From: Thuidium tamariscinum
Lineage: Eukaryota > Streptophyta > Bryopsida > Hypnales > Thuidiaceae
Length of the DNA stretch: 64,000 nt
Assembly: GCA_947034885.2 (NCBI GenBank)
Contig: OX344751.2
Location: forward strand, 41,631,082-41,695,081
Direction: 5' to 3'
Of this stretch, positions 18,795 to 31,944 are shown in pieces. Position 1 is the first letter of the stretch. Every line of letters begins with the position of its first letter. The notes under the pieces are model-generated. The model had not been told where the DNA came from. It did no database searches and saw only the letters and a list, made by a program, of their open reading frames with translations. The position numbers and the translations under genes were made by a program.

Positions 18795-21714
18795 ATGGTG
18801 ATCAACCGTTTGGCCTTCGTGCTGGGCTTGCTGGCAATAAGCGGAAGCTTGGTGCAAGCCCGTCGTTCCGTCGGCATGTATGGTGAAACCGATGCCTACA
18901 GAGGCGGGGAGAGCGACTACACATCCCGAGCATACGGTAGCACGGACCGGTACTACCGAGGCGGAGAGTATGACTACGCGGCGAAGTCGGATTACCGAGG
19001 CGGACACTACGACTATACGGCTAACTCGGAGCAGTACAGGAGCCGGGAATATGACTACCCTGCAAGCTTCGACCAGATGAATTCTGGTTACCCTGACTGG
19101 GATGTTGCGGAAGGGTCAGATCATCCCCAAACTTTTCATAACTTTTTTCCAACTTTCCCTTTCTCCTTTTTCTCTTTTCCCTTTTTCAGTAAGCAGTGCT
19201 TTTCTAATTTGTTACACATCTGATTTTTAGATTTTTTTTGTGTTCTTTTACAATTTTTTTTCCATCTTTGCCACCACAGATATTTAATAACCATAGTATT
19301 CTATTCATCAATATTAGTAAGCTTCAGGTTGTTCCCTTCTGTAACGCCTTTGATATGAGAACGTGTTTTTCTTGGAGGAAGTACTTTTAATGAAAGTTGC
19401 TTATGACACCTCTACTTTTGTGTTATGCAGCATGCAAAGGACCTTGCTAGAAAGCCTAGAATCTGTTTGATTAGAATACCATGACATGTGTATTTAAACT
19501 ACTGTGATTGAAATGTGTTGCTTTTAACCAGATCTTCTTTTCCTGGAGAGGATGAATTGAAGTCTCACAAACCTCACGACCAGTCGCCCCCTTCTGAGAA
19601 TCCCACACCCCCTTCGGATCCCACGCCGCCATCGGCACCGAATCAGGTGACTGGCAACCCTATCGACGATTGCTGGAGGAACGACCCCAACTGGTTCTAC
19701 CACCGCCAAGCGCTGGCGAGTTGCGCAATTGGTTTCGGCAAGAACGCCATCGGAGGCGCCGGAGGACCCATTTACATCGTCACCGACAACTCGGATGAGG
19801 ATCTCGTGAATCCCAAGGAAGGAACTCTGCGATACGCCGTCCTTCAGGATGTAAGTAACCACGTACTCTAAATACCACAGACTTCGATGAGTATATAGAA
19901 TTCCAGAGGGCAATGTTTTAGTTTTTGTACCAGCAGCAGATTATTTTCAATCAATTAGTATCAGTGCTGTTCCAGGTAGTACGTTGCTGGAACTGGTTAA
20001 TGCTCAGTACAGTTTCAGTAAGTTACCAAGCTTCGTTTTCAAAGCTTGGAATTGGGCTGTCTTTAGATCGGCAGGGTTTTGGTGCTTTGAAACATACAAA
20101 TTTCGGATACGTGTTCCCAGAATTGAAACCAAGATAGTTTTCCTGTGCAATATGAGGGTTATTAATTGTTATCAAGCATACCGGCAAACGTACGTAGCTA
20201 GTTAATTTCGTCGTTTGAATTCACCTGACATGCATGCATTCGATGTGTAATTGTCTCCATGCATGCAGGGTCCTCTGTGGATCGGGTTCGATAAGAACAT
20301 GACGATCCAGCTGACGAATGAACTGATCATGACGAGTTACAAAACGATCGACGGCCGCGGCTACGACATCCACATCTCCGGAGGCGCGGGCTTGACCATC
20401 CAGTTCGTAGGGCACGTGATCGTGCACGGCGTGCACATCCACGACTTGCACCCCACGGGCCCCGCCGTGATCCGCAGCAACTCCTCGCACGCCGGCCACC
20501 GCCTGGGCTCCGACGGCGACGCCATTAATATCTTCGGCTCCCACGACGTATGGGTGGACCACTGCTACTTTGCTCGTGGATCCGACGGCCTCGTGGACGC
20601 CATCATGGGTTCCACCTTCGTCTCGGTCACCAACAACTTCTTCGAGCAGCACGACAAGGTACGTAATCGGGAGCACGCATCGATCAGAGTTCATTTACGG
20701 ATGCTGATTGCGTGGGAAGCTCATTTGGATGTGTGTTTCGTAATGCACATGCTTGTTGCTGGTTTCATTGCTCGAGTCTTGCTATTCGTGACTGAAATCT
20801 GACGCTTGGACTTCTTGGAATGATCTTTCTTGCGGGTTTTTGGTAGAGTTTCAGGGTTGGTGGTTGGATGAGCGGATAATTGAGTGCAATACTAATTCTA
20901 AATTTGCAAAATGCTTGGATTTCATGTGACGAAACTGTTTTTTCAGGTCATGCTCTTCGGTGCCCACCCTTTCGATACCACTGACAACGACATGCAAATT
21001 AGTGTGGCCTTCAATTACTTTGCTCCAGGACTGATTGAACGCGTTCCGAGGTCTGTCACCATACCTTCGAGATCGATCATTCTCACTTTAACAATTCTTT
21101 GCGAACTTGCTTTAATTATTTTCTTCATCTCCAGCTTAACTTGCAGTATTGGTTCGAGTCTCTCCTCTAAACACCTAAACATGTACATTTCCAATGAGTT
21201 TCAGGTTACGCCACGGCCATGCCCACATCTTCAACAACTACTATGCCAGTTGGGGAGAATACGCAATCGGAGGAAGTGAAGGTCCAACGATTCTCAGCGA
21301 AGGGAACGTCTTCAACGCCCCAGATAGTCGCGACAAACAGGTAATCAACTACAGGCAAAATTTCAATTCCTAGCTTCTGCTCTCCACTCAAGTCTTCTTC
21401 AACACTTATTAAAATTCTCTCTTGTATTATGAACTTACTTATGCATCTCTTATTTTGCCGACTTGTGTGTGCAGGTTACCAAGAGAATCAACGATGGGGA
21501 TTCGTCTTTCAACGACTGCATGAACTGGAACTGGCAATCCGTCGGCGACAAGTTCTTCAACGGGGCGTACTTCGTGGCCGGGGGCGCTGCGCCAGGCTCG
21601 GCAATCTACTCCAAAGCCTCCAGCACCAACAAGATTGTCCCCGCGGAGATCGTGCCGGACGTCACCAGAAACGCTGGGCCTCTTCTGTGCCCTCCCTCTG
21701 GAAGCTTTTGCTGA
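18795..21714 (+). CDS. Secreted pectate lyase (PL1 family), six exons
   Basis: Exons 18795-19114, 19532-19850, 20269-20658, 20947-21050, 21205-21340 and 21475-21714. All junctions are GT-AG and phases agree, giving 502 aa. A signal peptide covers about residues 1-22 (hydrophobic, ending LVQA). Residues 23-107 are a Tyr/Gly/Asp-rich segment with YRGGEYDY-type repeats, then a Pro-rich linker rich in PPS. The catalytic PL1 domain follows, with [18 protein letters not shown] and the arginine motif RVPRLR next to [10 protein letters not shown] and YAIGGS. PL1 enzymes cleave de-methylesterified pectin by beta-elimination and need calcium, acting in the cell wall. The Tyr-rich extension is unusual for the family. 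Polyadenylation signals AATAAA lie at 21814 and 21904. Confidence 0.93.
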
Positions 21715-21813
21715 CTGCCTGTAACGAGATCGATTCAGTAGCTAGTCTGACCAAGCGAAGCCAAGCCATGATATTGTGAGCTTATCTGCAGCTTCTTCGG
21801 AGGAAGTTGATAG

Positions 21814-21909
21814 AATAAAATTTGGAGACTCATATTGAGCTTGGCTTGGATTTGCTGCTCAGCTAGCTAGGCCAGTGATTCTCAGTTGTAAGCTGTGAAC
21901 TTCAATAAA
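21814..21909 (+). terminator. Polyadenylation signals of the pectate lyase gene
   Basis: Two AATAAA hexamers, at 21814-21819 and 21904-21909, lie 100-195 bases after the stop codon. Confidence 0.5.
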
Positions 21910-22370
21910 TGTCACTCTATGTCAGTGACAATATAAAGCCATTTAATTTCCTTCTCGTTTTATGTAAGTGCGCCAGTTTGCAGCTTGTGTATATTTAGCA
22001 AGCTTGTTTTGAAAAGGTATCTTGCTCTCTGTGTATGTTGTATTGCATTTCTAAAATGATTTCTTTCACTATTTACACAGTGGGATCACATTCGAGATCA
22101 TAAATTCACAGTGACAAGCACTCGTGAACTTGAGATTAGTGTCGGGTGAAATATATATGTCTGTTTAGCAGTTTAGCTAGGTTATTTTGGAGACTGATAG
22201 AATAATGTCGAATTCAACAGAAGCCATTAATTATATAATTGTATGTAGGTTGGTTACTTTAGAGACTAACAAGATCATATATGGCAAATTTTATTGGAAT
22301 GACAATATATGTGATATGGCATTTTTAGACTTCATGGTCTTAGTCATAAAAAGTGACATGTAGCATAAGT

Positions 22371-22702
22371 GAGTGATTGCAAGAAACACCTATACTATTT
22401 GTTGTATTTTACAATAGTATTCATATTGATTTCTTTTTTAAGTACTTTAAAATTATAAAATTAATTTAAAATTTTTAAGAAAATATGATTTATGTATATG
22501 TACCTTTAAGATGAAGGTACCTATGGAAAGAAATGCATAGAAAAATTCTTTAAGTAAGAAAATTTGAAAAGTGCCAAACCTCAAGAAAATAGGAATTTTG
22601 ATGCTTAAATGAGTTAAAAATAGTAATAATAAGTGAATACAAAAAATAAAAATTGGCTATTTGTAACAACTTTATAGGGATGGTCATTCCTAAAAAAATT
22701 CC
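22371..22702 (+). mobile_element. ATTGCAAGAAACAC MITE, truncated copy
   Basis: It begins gtgattgcaagaaacacc and its interior matches the first third of the adjacent complete copy at 22703-23387. No right end is present. A reverse-oriented relative lies at about 43440-43720. Confidence 0.65.
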
Positions 22703-23387
22703 GGGTCGTTGCAAGAAACACCTACCAAAAAGCGTAGCGTTTTGCAATGTAGTCTTTTTTTTTTCGGGAGTACTTTAAAATTAGAAAAAAAAGTTTTAAA
22801 AAAAGTGAAAAATATGTTTCATGTATAAACCTTTAAGAAGAATATACCCTAGAAAGGAAAAGCATAGGAAAAATCTCTAAGTAGGAAATCCAGAAAAGTG
22901 CAAAATCTCATAAAAATTAGTACTTCGACATTTTAATTTGTAAAAAATAGGAAAATCAATTTTAAGAAAAAATAAAAATTGAACATTTGAAGAAAGTTGA
23001 TTTCAATGAGATTTGACCAAAGGAACGATCTTAGAACCATCATCAATGTTCAAAAATTGCGTGCCACAAAAAAAAATTTGTACTTATGTGGAGGACATAA
23101 AAAAACATATTTTTAGGATTTTTTTTGGAATTCATAGGTTTTACACCTATGCAAATAGACCATGAAAGTTTTGTCTTGAAATCATTAAATTTAGACACTG
23201 CGAATGTAATGATAACCATAAACGTAATTTTGTGACGCTCAATGAAAATGTTTTTTAAATATAAAATAATTTTTTTAAATTTTTGAAAAATAAGAGATCT
23301 AATAAACTTCAAGGTAGGTATGTTCAATAAAAATTTCATTTTCATTGGACTTAATCTCCAAAAGACAGGTGTTTCTTGCAATGACCC
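22703..23387 (+). mobile_element. ATTGCAAGAAACAC MITE, complete copy (subfamily A)
   Basis: Terminal inverted repeats: GGGTCGTTGCAAGAAACACC on the left, and the complement of its relative (ending ggtgtttcttgcaatgaccc) on the right. It is 685 bp, AT-rich and non-coding. The flanks TTCC on both sides may be a target duplication. Confidence 0.75.
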
Positions 23388-23470
23388 TTCCACCAAAATA
23401 ACATTTTATATATTTCAAAATACAAGTGCTCAGAAAGAAGATCGATCACTTTCAAGACTTCCACACCATA

Positions 23471-24199
23471 GGGTGATTGCAAGAAACACTTGTCCTTTTA
23501 TTGTCCTCTTGACCTTTACTAAATAATTTTTTGCTCATAACTTTTTCATCTTTTGTTTTTTTTACTTGAAATTTGAAATGAAGCTGCACACAAAAGTTTT
23601 ACATGTTGTGTAATATTTTCAGTTTTATTAAAATTATTTTACTATATTTTTAAATTTCTCCCAATTGGATGTCTACTTAGGTCATTTTGGGGGGTTTTAG
23701 CCCTATTTTTGACCCAATAAAGTGAATTTTGAGCTGAAAATTGGCATGCATGAACCTCTAGTATAGTTACACAATCACTAAGAAGATTTTTTGGAAATAT
23801 TAAATTGTCCAATTTCCACATGTGCTCAAAGTGTACTACCAAGGTACACTTGTACAAAACACAAAATATTTCTTTTGAAGATGAAATTTATTGGAGAAGA
23901 AGCATCTTTAAGTAAGGAAAAATAAATTTTATTATTATATTTTTTTGAATATTTTTACTATTTTAAAAAAATGAAACAAAAAAGTGTCTATTTTCATTGT
24001 ATATTTCATTGTCCTTTTTTGTGCATAAATTTTAGAGGTAAATTTTCTTAGGTCTGAATTTTAGGAGACATAATACTCTCATTGGTCTTCAAATTATCCA
24101 TATTTTATTTTATTTCAAAAAAATTATTCCAAAAGTCACAAGACTCATGGAAATAGGCCATTTTGAAACAAAACCGGTAAGTGTTTCTTGCAATGACCC
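23471..24199 (+). mobile_element. ATTGCAAGAAACAC MITE, complete copy (subfamily B)
   Basis: The ends are GGGTGATTGCAAGAAACACT and, inverted, aagtgtttcttgcaatgaccc. It is 729 bp. The interior differs from subfamily A but matches 35600-36299 (same orientation) and part of 57470-57770 (reverse orientation). Confidence 0.75.
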
Positions 24200-24554
24200 C
24201 ACACAAAATTAATACAAAATTAATTATTTTTACAATTCCTTTAACCATTAGATTCAAGTCTACTAGAAGACCATTTCATCCAAATTTCATCTCAAAATTT
24301 GTTTAAATTTGGGGTATCAAATAATACTAAAAACCTCCAAATTAGCAATTGTGAGATTCAATTGTGGTCTATTTTTGGATAGTACATTATTTTTGAAAAT
24401 TATTAAAAAAAATTAGGTAAGTTGTATGATAGTCATAAGTATCTTTTCTATAAATTTTGAACCAAGTAGAGCCAAAACTCAAAAGTTATGGTCAAAAAAT
24501 AGATCAGCATGTGACATGTGATGAAAAATAGTATAAGTATTTCTTGCAATCATT
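24200..24554 (-). mobile_element. ATTGCAAGAAACAC MITE, partial copy (subfamily C)
   Basis: It ends in gtatttcttgcaatcat, the inverted terminus of the family. The interior is the reverse complement of the copy at 42793-43075. It directly abuts the subfamily B copy. Confidence 0.6.
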
Positions 24555-27500
24555 GAAGTATAGATTTGAGACATCTTGGACAAGTATATATTGAATACTC
24601 TTTGGTCTAAGTTATAGATAAGCAAATAAAAAGGGCAAATGTTGTAGAATTTTTACCATTTTAATGAAATTCACAATATATTGAGCAATTTAAACATAGT
24701 TTAAGGTGTAAGAAACACTCATATGAGATGAATCTTAAAAAAAATTAATTAATTTTTTAATTATTTATTTAAACTATTTAATGACAAGAAACTATTCATG
24801 CAAATAGATTTTTTTCAAGTAAATAAGTGGAATGAGAATTCTTATCAATATATTAATTTTTTTGATAAGAATTTCACAAATTAAAAATTTCTATGTAGTA
24901 AAATAATAATACCTGAAATCTATGCCTAAATTATTACAAGTATGAACTACAAACTATCTTATAAATTACTACAAAAATATTTTAAAATTGTGGAGGATTT
25001 GAAAAATATATGAAATGTAAATTAATAAATTTCCATTGTTTTTTGGATGTTTTTAGATGAAAATTTAAGAAATGAAAATATTCAAAGTTATATTTTAGTC
25101 AATACTCAATACTTTTTACATCAACTATTTTTGAAATTTTTGAAATTTTTACCCAAAAATTAAAATAATTGTCATTCTACTCACTAAAAAACTAAATATT
25201 TAACAATCAAACTTCTTTGTTTCATTCTAAATAATTTTTGAAGTGTGGTTAAATTTATAAAAGCTATGATTTTGGAACTTAGTGTCTAAAATATTATTTT
25301 TTTCAAAGCACAATAGCATATATAGACCAACAAGGACAACATGAGCTTTTGAAATTATATCTTGAAAGTCACAAGAAAAAGTTTTCTGAAGATGATTAGA
25401 AAGATGATCTTCAAAATTAAATTTAAAGTTGTGGCATTACAATTCCATCAATATTCAAATCCTTCTAATAGATTTTCAAATAATAACTTGAGTTCATATT
25501 TGATTCTTTGAAGCTTAAGTCTTTTGCATTAACTTCCTGCAAATAAGTTACAAAGATCAATATTATTCTTTCAAAATATCAAAAATCTTCCAACTTTATG
25601 ACTCTTCAACCATTACATTGTACATTAAATATACTTTTGAAATAGATAGTATTTCATTTATTAAGTACTAATTCAATTTCAATCTCTTAAAATTACAAAA
25701 ACACTTGCAACTATGTACATATCACTTCTACTACTAATCACTAAAGTTCTTTCATGTTTAAACTTAAGAAGCCCCACGTTGCTTCAAAATATTTGTCTTC
25801 AAAGCAAGGTTGAAATTTTCATCTACATTTATATTTTCACATAGGAGCATGTAGTTCATATGTTAAAGTAAACCATCCTAAAAATCAAGAATAAGAACCC
25901 CTACCACTTGTAAGATCATTGTGCTTGGATTTCAAAAAGAAAGTATTTTCTACTTTCTTATATAGTTAGATTTCATCTTTGAATCTTTTTATCCAAAATT
26001 ATCTAGATCTTATAACTCGAAACTTTTTATAATATATTCAATACATTTAAAAAAAGATTTAAAATTTTTAGCAATTCTTTTTCATATTCATGCTAGAAAA
26101 AAATAATAAACAAAAAGAAATATTCAATGATTGAAATTTATTAATTATTAACAAATTTTTGATTATGGAATTGAAACTTTTTAATCCCAACAACTATAAT
26201 CATGTTGTAATGCTGTAATAAACAATTTACATTCTATGATTTTATTTTAACCCAAATATATTGAAAGTTTTATTACATAAAAGACTTGAAATTTTATTTG
26301 AAGGTAGAATTCTATAATTTTGTACAAACTAAAACTCCTCATAATATTCAATTCATTAATCAAATTGGAATGATTCACATATCTTTACAAAAATATCAAT
26401 TAAGAAATGATATTTAAACTTTTATTTTTTTTAAAAGTGATTTCTCTCAAACAGCCCTAATGCTTGGATCCTAAAAAACACTATATATTGTACAATAATC
26501 TTCATGAAAAGAGTCAAAAGGTACGAAATTTGTTTTTCTATGAAGCTACTCCTTGAACACATGTTGTGTAACTATTTGAAAGAAAATAAAATGAAGATTT
26601 CATTTGTAAATGGATGACCAAAAACGCTATATTGCCAAAAAATGCTATTCAATCCTTTAAAGGTTTATTTGTACATTGAAAAAAGATCTTACAATGCATA
26701 ACATTACATTCACAAATTCATTAAAAACTTTAAACTTTGTCTAATTTTTATACAAATTTAAATTTTCCTTATTTCTAATATCTTCTTGAATACTTTCAAC
26801 ACCAAGATATTCCTCTTTTTAACCAAAACATTTTATACGCTATAGCATGGTTTCTACTAATGCCAATTTTGACTCATGCTTATATTGTATCAACCTCAAT
26901 GGTTTGATAATTGTCGCATCAAATGGATAGAAGATATTAGTTTCCACCAAATTCATGCCAATCAATTCATCAATGTCATCTTCATATCAATAAGATGTTC
27001 CACTCCAACTTTGTTATTGCTTCTAATAGTTAGCAACAAAATCCACACAAACTTCTTCATATCTAACAACAAACTTCATTTTCTAGTAGATGAAGTTGCA
27101 AAGTTGGTGCAATATCTTTAGATGGTATCATTGCTTTAGAATGACAACACACATTCATTTGGTTGAATAATTAAATTTTCATTTATATTTTGCATGCTTC
27201 ACCTTTAAATATGGAGATAAATAGCTTCATTACTTTAGTATTGTTTCCTTTATATTTTACCCAAAATAAAAGAGACAAGTAGCTGCACTACTAAAGGCTT
27301 TGTGTCTACAAAAATGGCTTGTTTTTGGAATAAGGTCCTACTCAAACTTCTTCATCTGTTAGTAGCTTATCAATGCAAAACTACAAAGCATCTTATCAAT
27401 CACACCAATGTAACAAATAAACCATAGAAGTTTTGTAGAAGTTTTTTTGAGTGGATATGGAAACCCACTATAGTTGTATTTGTGAGTGAAAACTTGTCTT

Positions 27501-27567
27501 GTGTTTAATAGGTGGTAAATTTTATAATTTGTATTTTTTGTAGCAAAGTGAATAAACTTGGTTTCAA
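24555..27567. other. AT-rich gene-free sequence
   Basis: About 3 kb of very AT-rich DNA. The 81-aa frame at 26876 shows no recognisable family. I see no RNA gene or repeat with definable ends. Confidence 0.45.
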
Positions 27568-27571
27568 ATAA

Positions 27572-27724
27572 GGTAAACTACCCTATTATGAAAAAATGGG
27601 AAGAATCCATTGTCTGTAACATTATAATGGTGGTGTAAGTTTTAAAATTTTGAAATTACACCACCATTTCAATTTTGCTTATAATGAGCTTACTCCCATT
27701 TTGTCTCTAATGGGATAGTTTACC
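27572..27724. mobile_element. 153-bp MITE with GGTAAACT ends
   Basis: Inverted ends GGTAAACTACCCTATTA and GGTAAACTATCCCATTA (the latter read on the minus strand). Flanks ATAA and TTAT are one-base variants of TTAA. A second palindrome centred on aattacaccacc lies inside. Grouped with the other TTAA/GGTA elements of the window by termini only. Confidence 0.65.
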
Positions 27725-27728
27725 TTAT

Positions 27729-28349
27729 GAATTCAAAATTTCCATCCATGGTAAACATTCCTTTTGTCCAACTAGTAAGCTCCAAATTCTATCCCTCAAT
27801 GCTTTAAGTGTATTTTCAATCATAGTGCCACCAATACATGCATTTGAGAATGAGTAATCTATGTATAGATCCCTTAGATCCATGCAAAATCTCAAGTTTA
27901 GGCAGTGCCATTTAGGCATCCAAAATCCATATAGAAAGTATGAAATTTGAGCACATCTTGTGAATGTTGCCAACTCTGTCATTTCACATTATTTAAAAGG
28001 TGTGGCAACAATGAAATTTTAGAAACATGTTGTTCAACCTAAATATTCGCAATCTGGAAACTTGGCCCACTCAATGATCATTCAAAGTTTCATAGCGCTA
28101 AAGTGATCACTAAACGCATCATCAACACTACTATTTGTAGAAGCAATTAGAACAAGGTGCCTCACACAAGCGAGGACAAGCTAGCAAGGCTTCCAAATTA
28201 TTTATTTAGCTGCCACAAAGTTGTTCTATACAACACATTTATTGTGGAGTCAAAATGAAGAAACAAACTTTTTAGTAGGACATAAATTTTGCTTGATTTG
28301 GAGGATTTTAGAGGGACACAGGGAGTACTTAACAAATTTCAGCGTTTTT
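27729..28349. other. AT-rich intergenic sequence
   Basis: No supported gene. The 85-aa minus-strand frame at 27725-27982 has no recognisable family. Confidence 0.4.
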
Positions 28350-28610
28350 GCCAGTGGCCAAGCTCAAGGATCTGGGTGGATTGGCCCCCTCGCTCGACCT
28401 TACCATATTTTACCAGAAGTGCAATCAAAACAAAAAGGCCCCTAGTTTGGACCGTGATCACCCGTATTTACTTCACCCCTAGCTAATTTGGGGTCTTCGA
28501 TTGCAAATATGAATTCAAAATTTGCAAAAAAAAATTTGTGTGAAAAATAAAAAATTACAGCATTTTACCCAAGTGGCCGAGCGAGGGTCAGTTCTCCCTG
28601 CCCGAGCTCA
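28350..28610. mobile_element. Diverged copy of the 241-bp MITE
   Basis: Imperfect inverted arms: ggccccctcgctcgacc near 28384-28400, ggccgagcgagggtcag near 28575-28591. The loop between them, read on the minus strand, matches the loop of 10741-10981 (ttatttttcacacaaatt and gcaaatttgaattcatatttg-type segments). It lies in the promoter region of the SAM gene. Confidence 0.65.
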
Positions 28611-28839
28611 GGCATGTGCTGGTTATGCTTGTTCTCCCTTGTGGCAGCGTTGAGAGTGAAGGTGATATTAAAGAGGTTCTCGGAACCTCAGCGATACCCT
28701 GCGACAGACGCTGCGGCACGGCAACCGACGGCAACGTCGGTTTCGTCCCTCCCTCCAGTGCCATGGCACTCCCCCCAGCGTCGTGCCCCTGTCTTCCCCC
28801 GACGACCCACAGGCTCTTCACGCTCTTCATTACCAGCTT

Positions 28840-29195
28840 GGATTAGGGTTTCATTCCCTCACTCACGTACGGATTATCCCATTCTAAGCCTCCTCACATC
28901 GACTAACAACCAGTTCACCGAATCGAAGCCACCAATCGCAGACGACTTCGATCAAACACGAGTCGAGGTAGGTTTTTTTTATCCCTTCCTCTACTGCGCT
29001 GCGGATGTTGTAGAATGTGAAATTTCAGGAAAACGCATGAAGGGTTTCTTTCTTGTGGCGATGGTTTTGTGATTAGTTCATTGTATTGGTGGGAAGCAGA
29101 CAGAGAGAGTGTCTATCCGTCGAGTGCAGACGTGCAATCGGACCTGCCTGCGGGTGCCGGGGGGGGCAGGGTGCAGGCCAGGGAGACGGGGGTTG
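28840..29195 (+). promoter_or_regulatory. 5' leader of the SAM gene with telo-box and 5' UTR intron
   Basis: The sequence gattagggtttcattccc near 28844 contains the AGGGTTT telo-box common near plant transcription starts. A likely 5' UTR intron runs from the donor cgagGTAGGT at 28968 to the acceptor gaagcAG at 29099. The ATG follows in the second exon. Confidence 0.5.
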
Positions 29196-31944
29196 ATGTC
29201 TCAGCCACGCGTGACGGTCACCTTAGGGCGTGGCGGGAAGCGGGTAAGCGTTCTTTCTGCTATTCTGGAAATTTTGGCGGGCTGCAGTGAGCGTCGTGAA
29301 GGAGGTTGGGAGAGAATACAGGTTTTAGGGTTTAGGCTGTGTAGGTTTGGGGAGTTTCTGTTATGTGTCGGTGTTAATGTTGTGATGTGGTTGTTTCGAA
29401 TGGTGTTGTTAGTGGGTGGTTATGTTAACCCTAGTGACTGCTCCGTGTGTGATAGCCCTAAGTCCGTGGGTTCACGATTTTAAGCATTTTTTGGGGGTCT
29501 TATGTGATGTTATTAGGGGGTGAGTTGTGTAGTGTGTGCGGGCAAGTTAGTTTCTTTTCTTGCATTCTTGCGGTTCGTAAGAGTGGGAATCTCGTTAAGC
29601 CTGTTTTAAGATACTAGGATCTGGATCAGCCGTGAAATTGTGTTGCGGGTGGAGCTTGTTCGTTAGAGGTGTCTGCTATGTTAGTGTTTGGGATTAGGGT
29701 GATGGTTTTGTCTCACTGAGGAATTTGGTGACCGCAACACTTCAATGCGAGCGGCGAGGAAAATTCGTCCATGACATTTGAACTGATTTTCTGACCTCGA
29801 GGTGCTCATAAGAGTGATTGGATCAATGTCAAGACATTGGTAGTCAAGGGTTAGGTATCTAGGGTTCCAAGGAAATAATTTTGTGCGTGTAACGGATGGT
29901 GCACAACAGGTGCAGAGGCACGTGTCAGTTCCGACCGAGATGTATGCTGACCGCGCCAATGGAGAAAGAAATAGGAAGCGATCTATCAGGGACCGACTGG
30001 GTGGTTTATCTGAGCAAGTTAGTTCGGTGCCACAGTCAACTGGTGCCAAAAGGTAAGAGTCTTCCACGTTTGTGGAAGAAAATTAATCAGTTCATGTTCT
30101 TGTGAGAGTTTGTGAGTGAATTCTACTATATGCTCTTATGACAGGAATATTGACAGTTTTGATGCACTGTAGTTGTGTGGAATCTTAATATTTGACCAAC
30201 GTTCTGTTCATGTCCAGTTCTCCAATCCTTGAGGCGCATTTCTGGTTCTTGTTGACCGGTTTTGTACACGATTTTGAACGATGTGAATACTGGTTGCCAT
30301 GCTTTGAGCACTACTTCTTCATCAGATCACTCATTTTAAGAGCTGACTCATTGTTGACTGTTTGCAGGCAAAAAGATATTGAAGGCCAATGGAAACATGA
30401 CATGTTCTTTGACGAACGCGACGATGGTTCTCGTGGCCAATGTATCCTCTTATAGTCATTCTTCAATTTGTCTCATTGGACTACAAGCGTGAAATGTGTT
30501 GGTTCTGTAGCCTTTGCAGGATTGGTCGAAACATTACTTGGCTTGAGTTCCTGGTAACTCTTGGGTTTTGGCTTTATATGTTTCAGAGAATTCTCATGAG
30601 GTCACTGTATGAATCAGAAGTTTCAGAGCGTTGTTGTTGCAACCTTGATTTGAACTCTAAGCTGGTCGTTCAGGGAGTCAAGATCTGCGGTCGAAGCTGA
30701 CAAGATACGTTCCAAGGAATAGCAATAATGGGAAAGCAGGTGTTGTGGACTTACGGGATAAGTTGTCAGGCATCACAAGTCAGACTCCCCAAGCCACTAA
30801 AGTACAAGAAACTCCCAAAGCACAGCGGCGAGTAGCATCTGTGGTTTATAATAATAGCTCAACTGTTACACATCCTGTGGCCTCAACGACAGCTCCTGCC
30901 CCTGCCTCAGCTAGGCCAACTCCAACTGTTAAGAGACCTTCAAACGCTATGGTGCTGCATGCTAGTCCTTCTCTAAAGTCAATCTTGCGGTTTCATTTCT
31001 CTTTTCATTCTATGAAGAATGGTGGATGATGGGTTTGTACAGTAAATATTTTCTCCGTCTATGGGATGCTCTTTGCTCCTGTCCAAAGCGTGTGGACCTT
31101 TCAGTTTGTCTTGTAGTTCCTAACTGGTCGTTAGTTTAGCAGCGAGTTCTTGAACATGTTGGAGCAAGCTTCTTCTTATATATGCTGTTTTGTGGTAGGC
31201 TGAAGAGCAGACAGTGCGTACTCTTCTCCATTCGTTGGGACTCGAGAAATATGTGATAACTTTTCAAGTTGAGGAGGTAGTCATTCTGGGCTTGCAATAC
31301 TAGTTTGTACCCTTTCGATCTTACGAAGGAGCTTAGAATGTACAAATCCATCTACGGTGGTCAGATTTGCACTTGCATAGTTGATGTAACTTAGTCTAGC
31401 CTTTGTTCATTCCAATTCCGTCACACAACAAAATCAACATTTTGGTTCTTACAGGTCGATATGGCTGCTCTTCGGTACATGAGTGACAACGATCTGAAGG
31501 AGCTTGGTGTGCCCATGGTAAGTTTGATCGGACTCTGAATGTAACTGTTCGAGCTCTTACGCAGAAATTTAGTTGAGGTGACATCAATCGCATGAACTGT
31601 ATATACCGTAGACAAATTGCGATAGTTTCCACAGCTTTAATTAGATTCCAATCAGTTGGGAAATGCTACGCGTTACTTTTCCTCACAAAAGTAATTACTT
31701 TTGGGCGAGCCTGCTGTTGTGGCTATGGTATCTGCTGATTTCCTGACTTCATTTCCCTTCAGTGGGACTGAAACACGTTCTTCTGAATGCGGAGATGCCT
31801 CAAAAGGCGTCTTCAGTCATCTTTTGAGGTTGAAGCTGATTATAGAATGTTGAGTTAATCCTGCGTTTTGGTTTGATTTTTTTGTTGGTTTATCAGGGAC
31901 CACGGAAGAAGATTCTACTTGCAATCAGAGGCAAGGAGCAGTGA
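29196..31944 (+). CDS. SAM-domain protein, seven coding exons
   Basis: Exons 29196-29243, 29910-30052, 30368-30441, 30674-30951, 31199-31276, 31455-31517 and 31897-31944 give 243 aa; phases agree and the total is divisible by three. It begins MSQPRVTVTLGRGG, an N-terminus I recognise from a conserved plant SAM-domain family. Basic patches follow (RKRSIRDRLGG, DLRSKL, VVDLRDKLSG), then a Pro/Thr/Ala-rich linker. The C-terminal sterile alpha motif runs from TVRTLLHSLGLEKY through LKELGVPMGPRKKIL to the end. SAM domains mediate protein-protein or RNA contacts; the role of this family is not well defined. The end of exon 4 (ATG|GTGCTG) is the least certain junction. There is one domain and no sign of truncation. 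Confidence 0.85.

Noticed and set aside
19115-19223. Continuation of pectate lyase exon 1 to a GTAAGC donor at 19189
   Set aside because: That donor leaves the wrong phase for exon 2; the donor at 19115 gives an uninterrupted frame.
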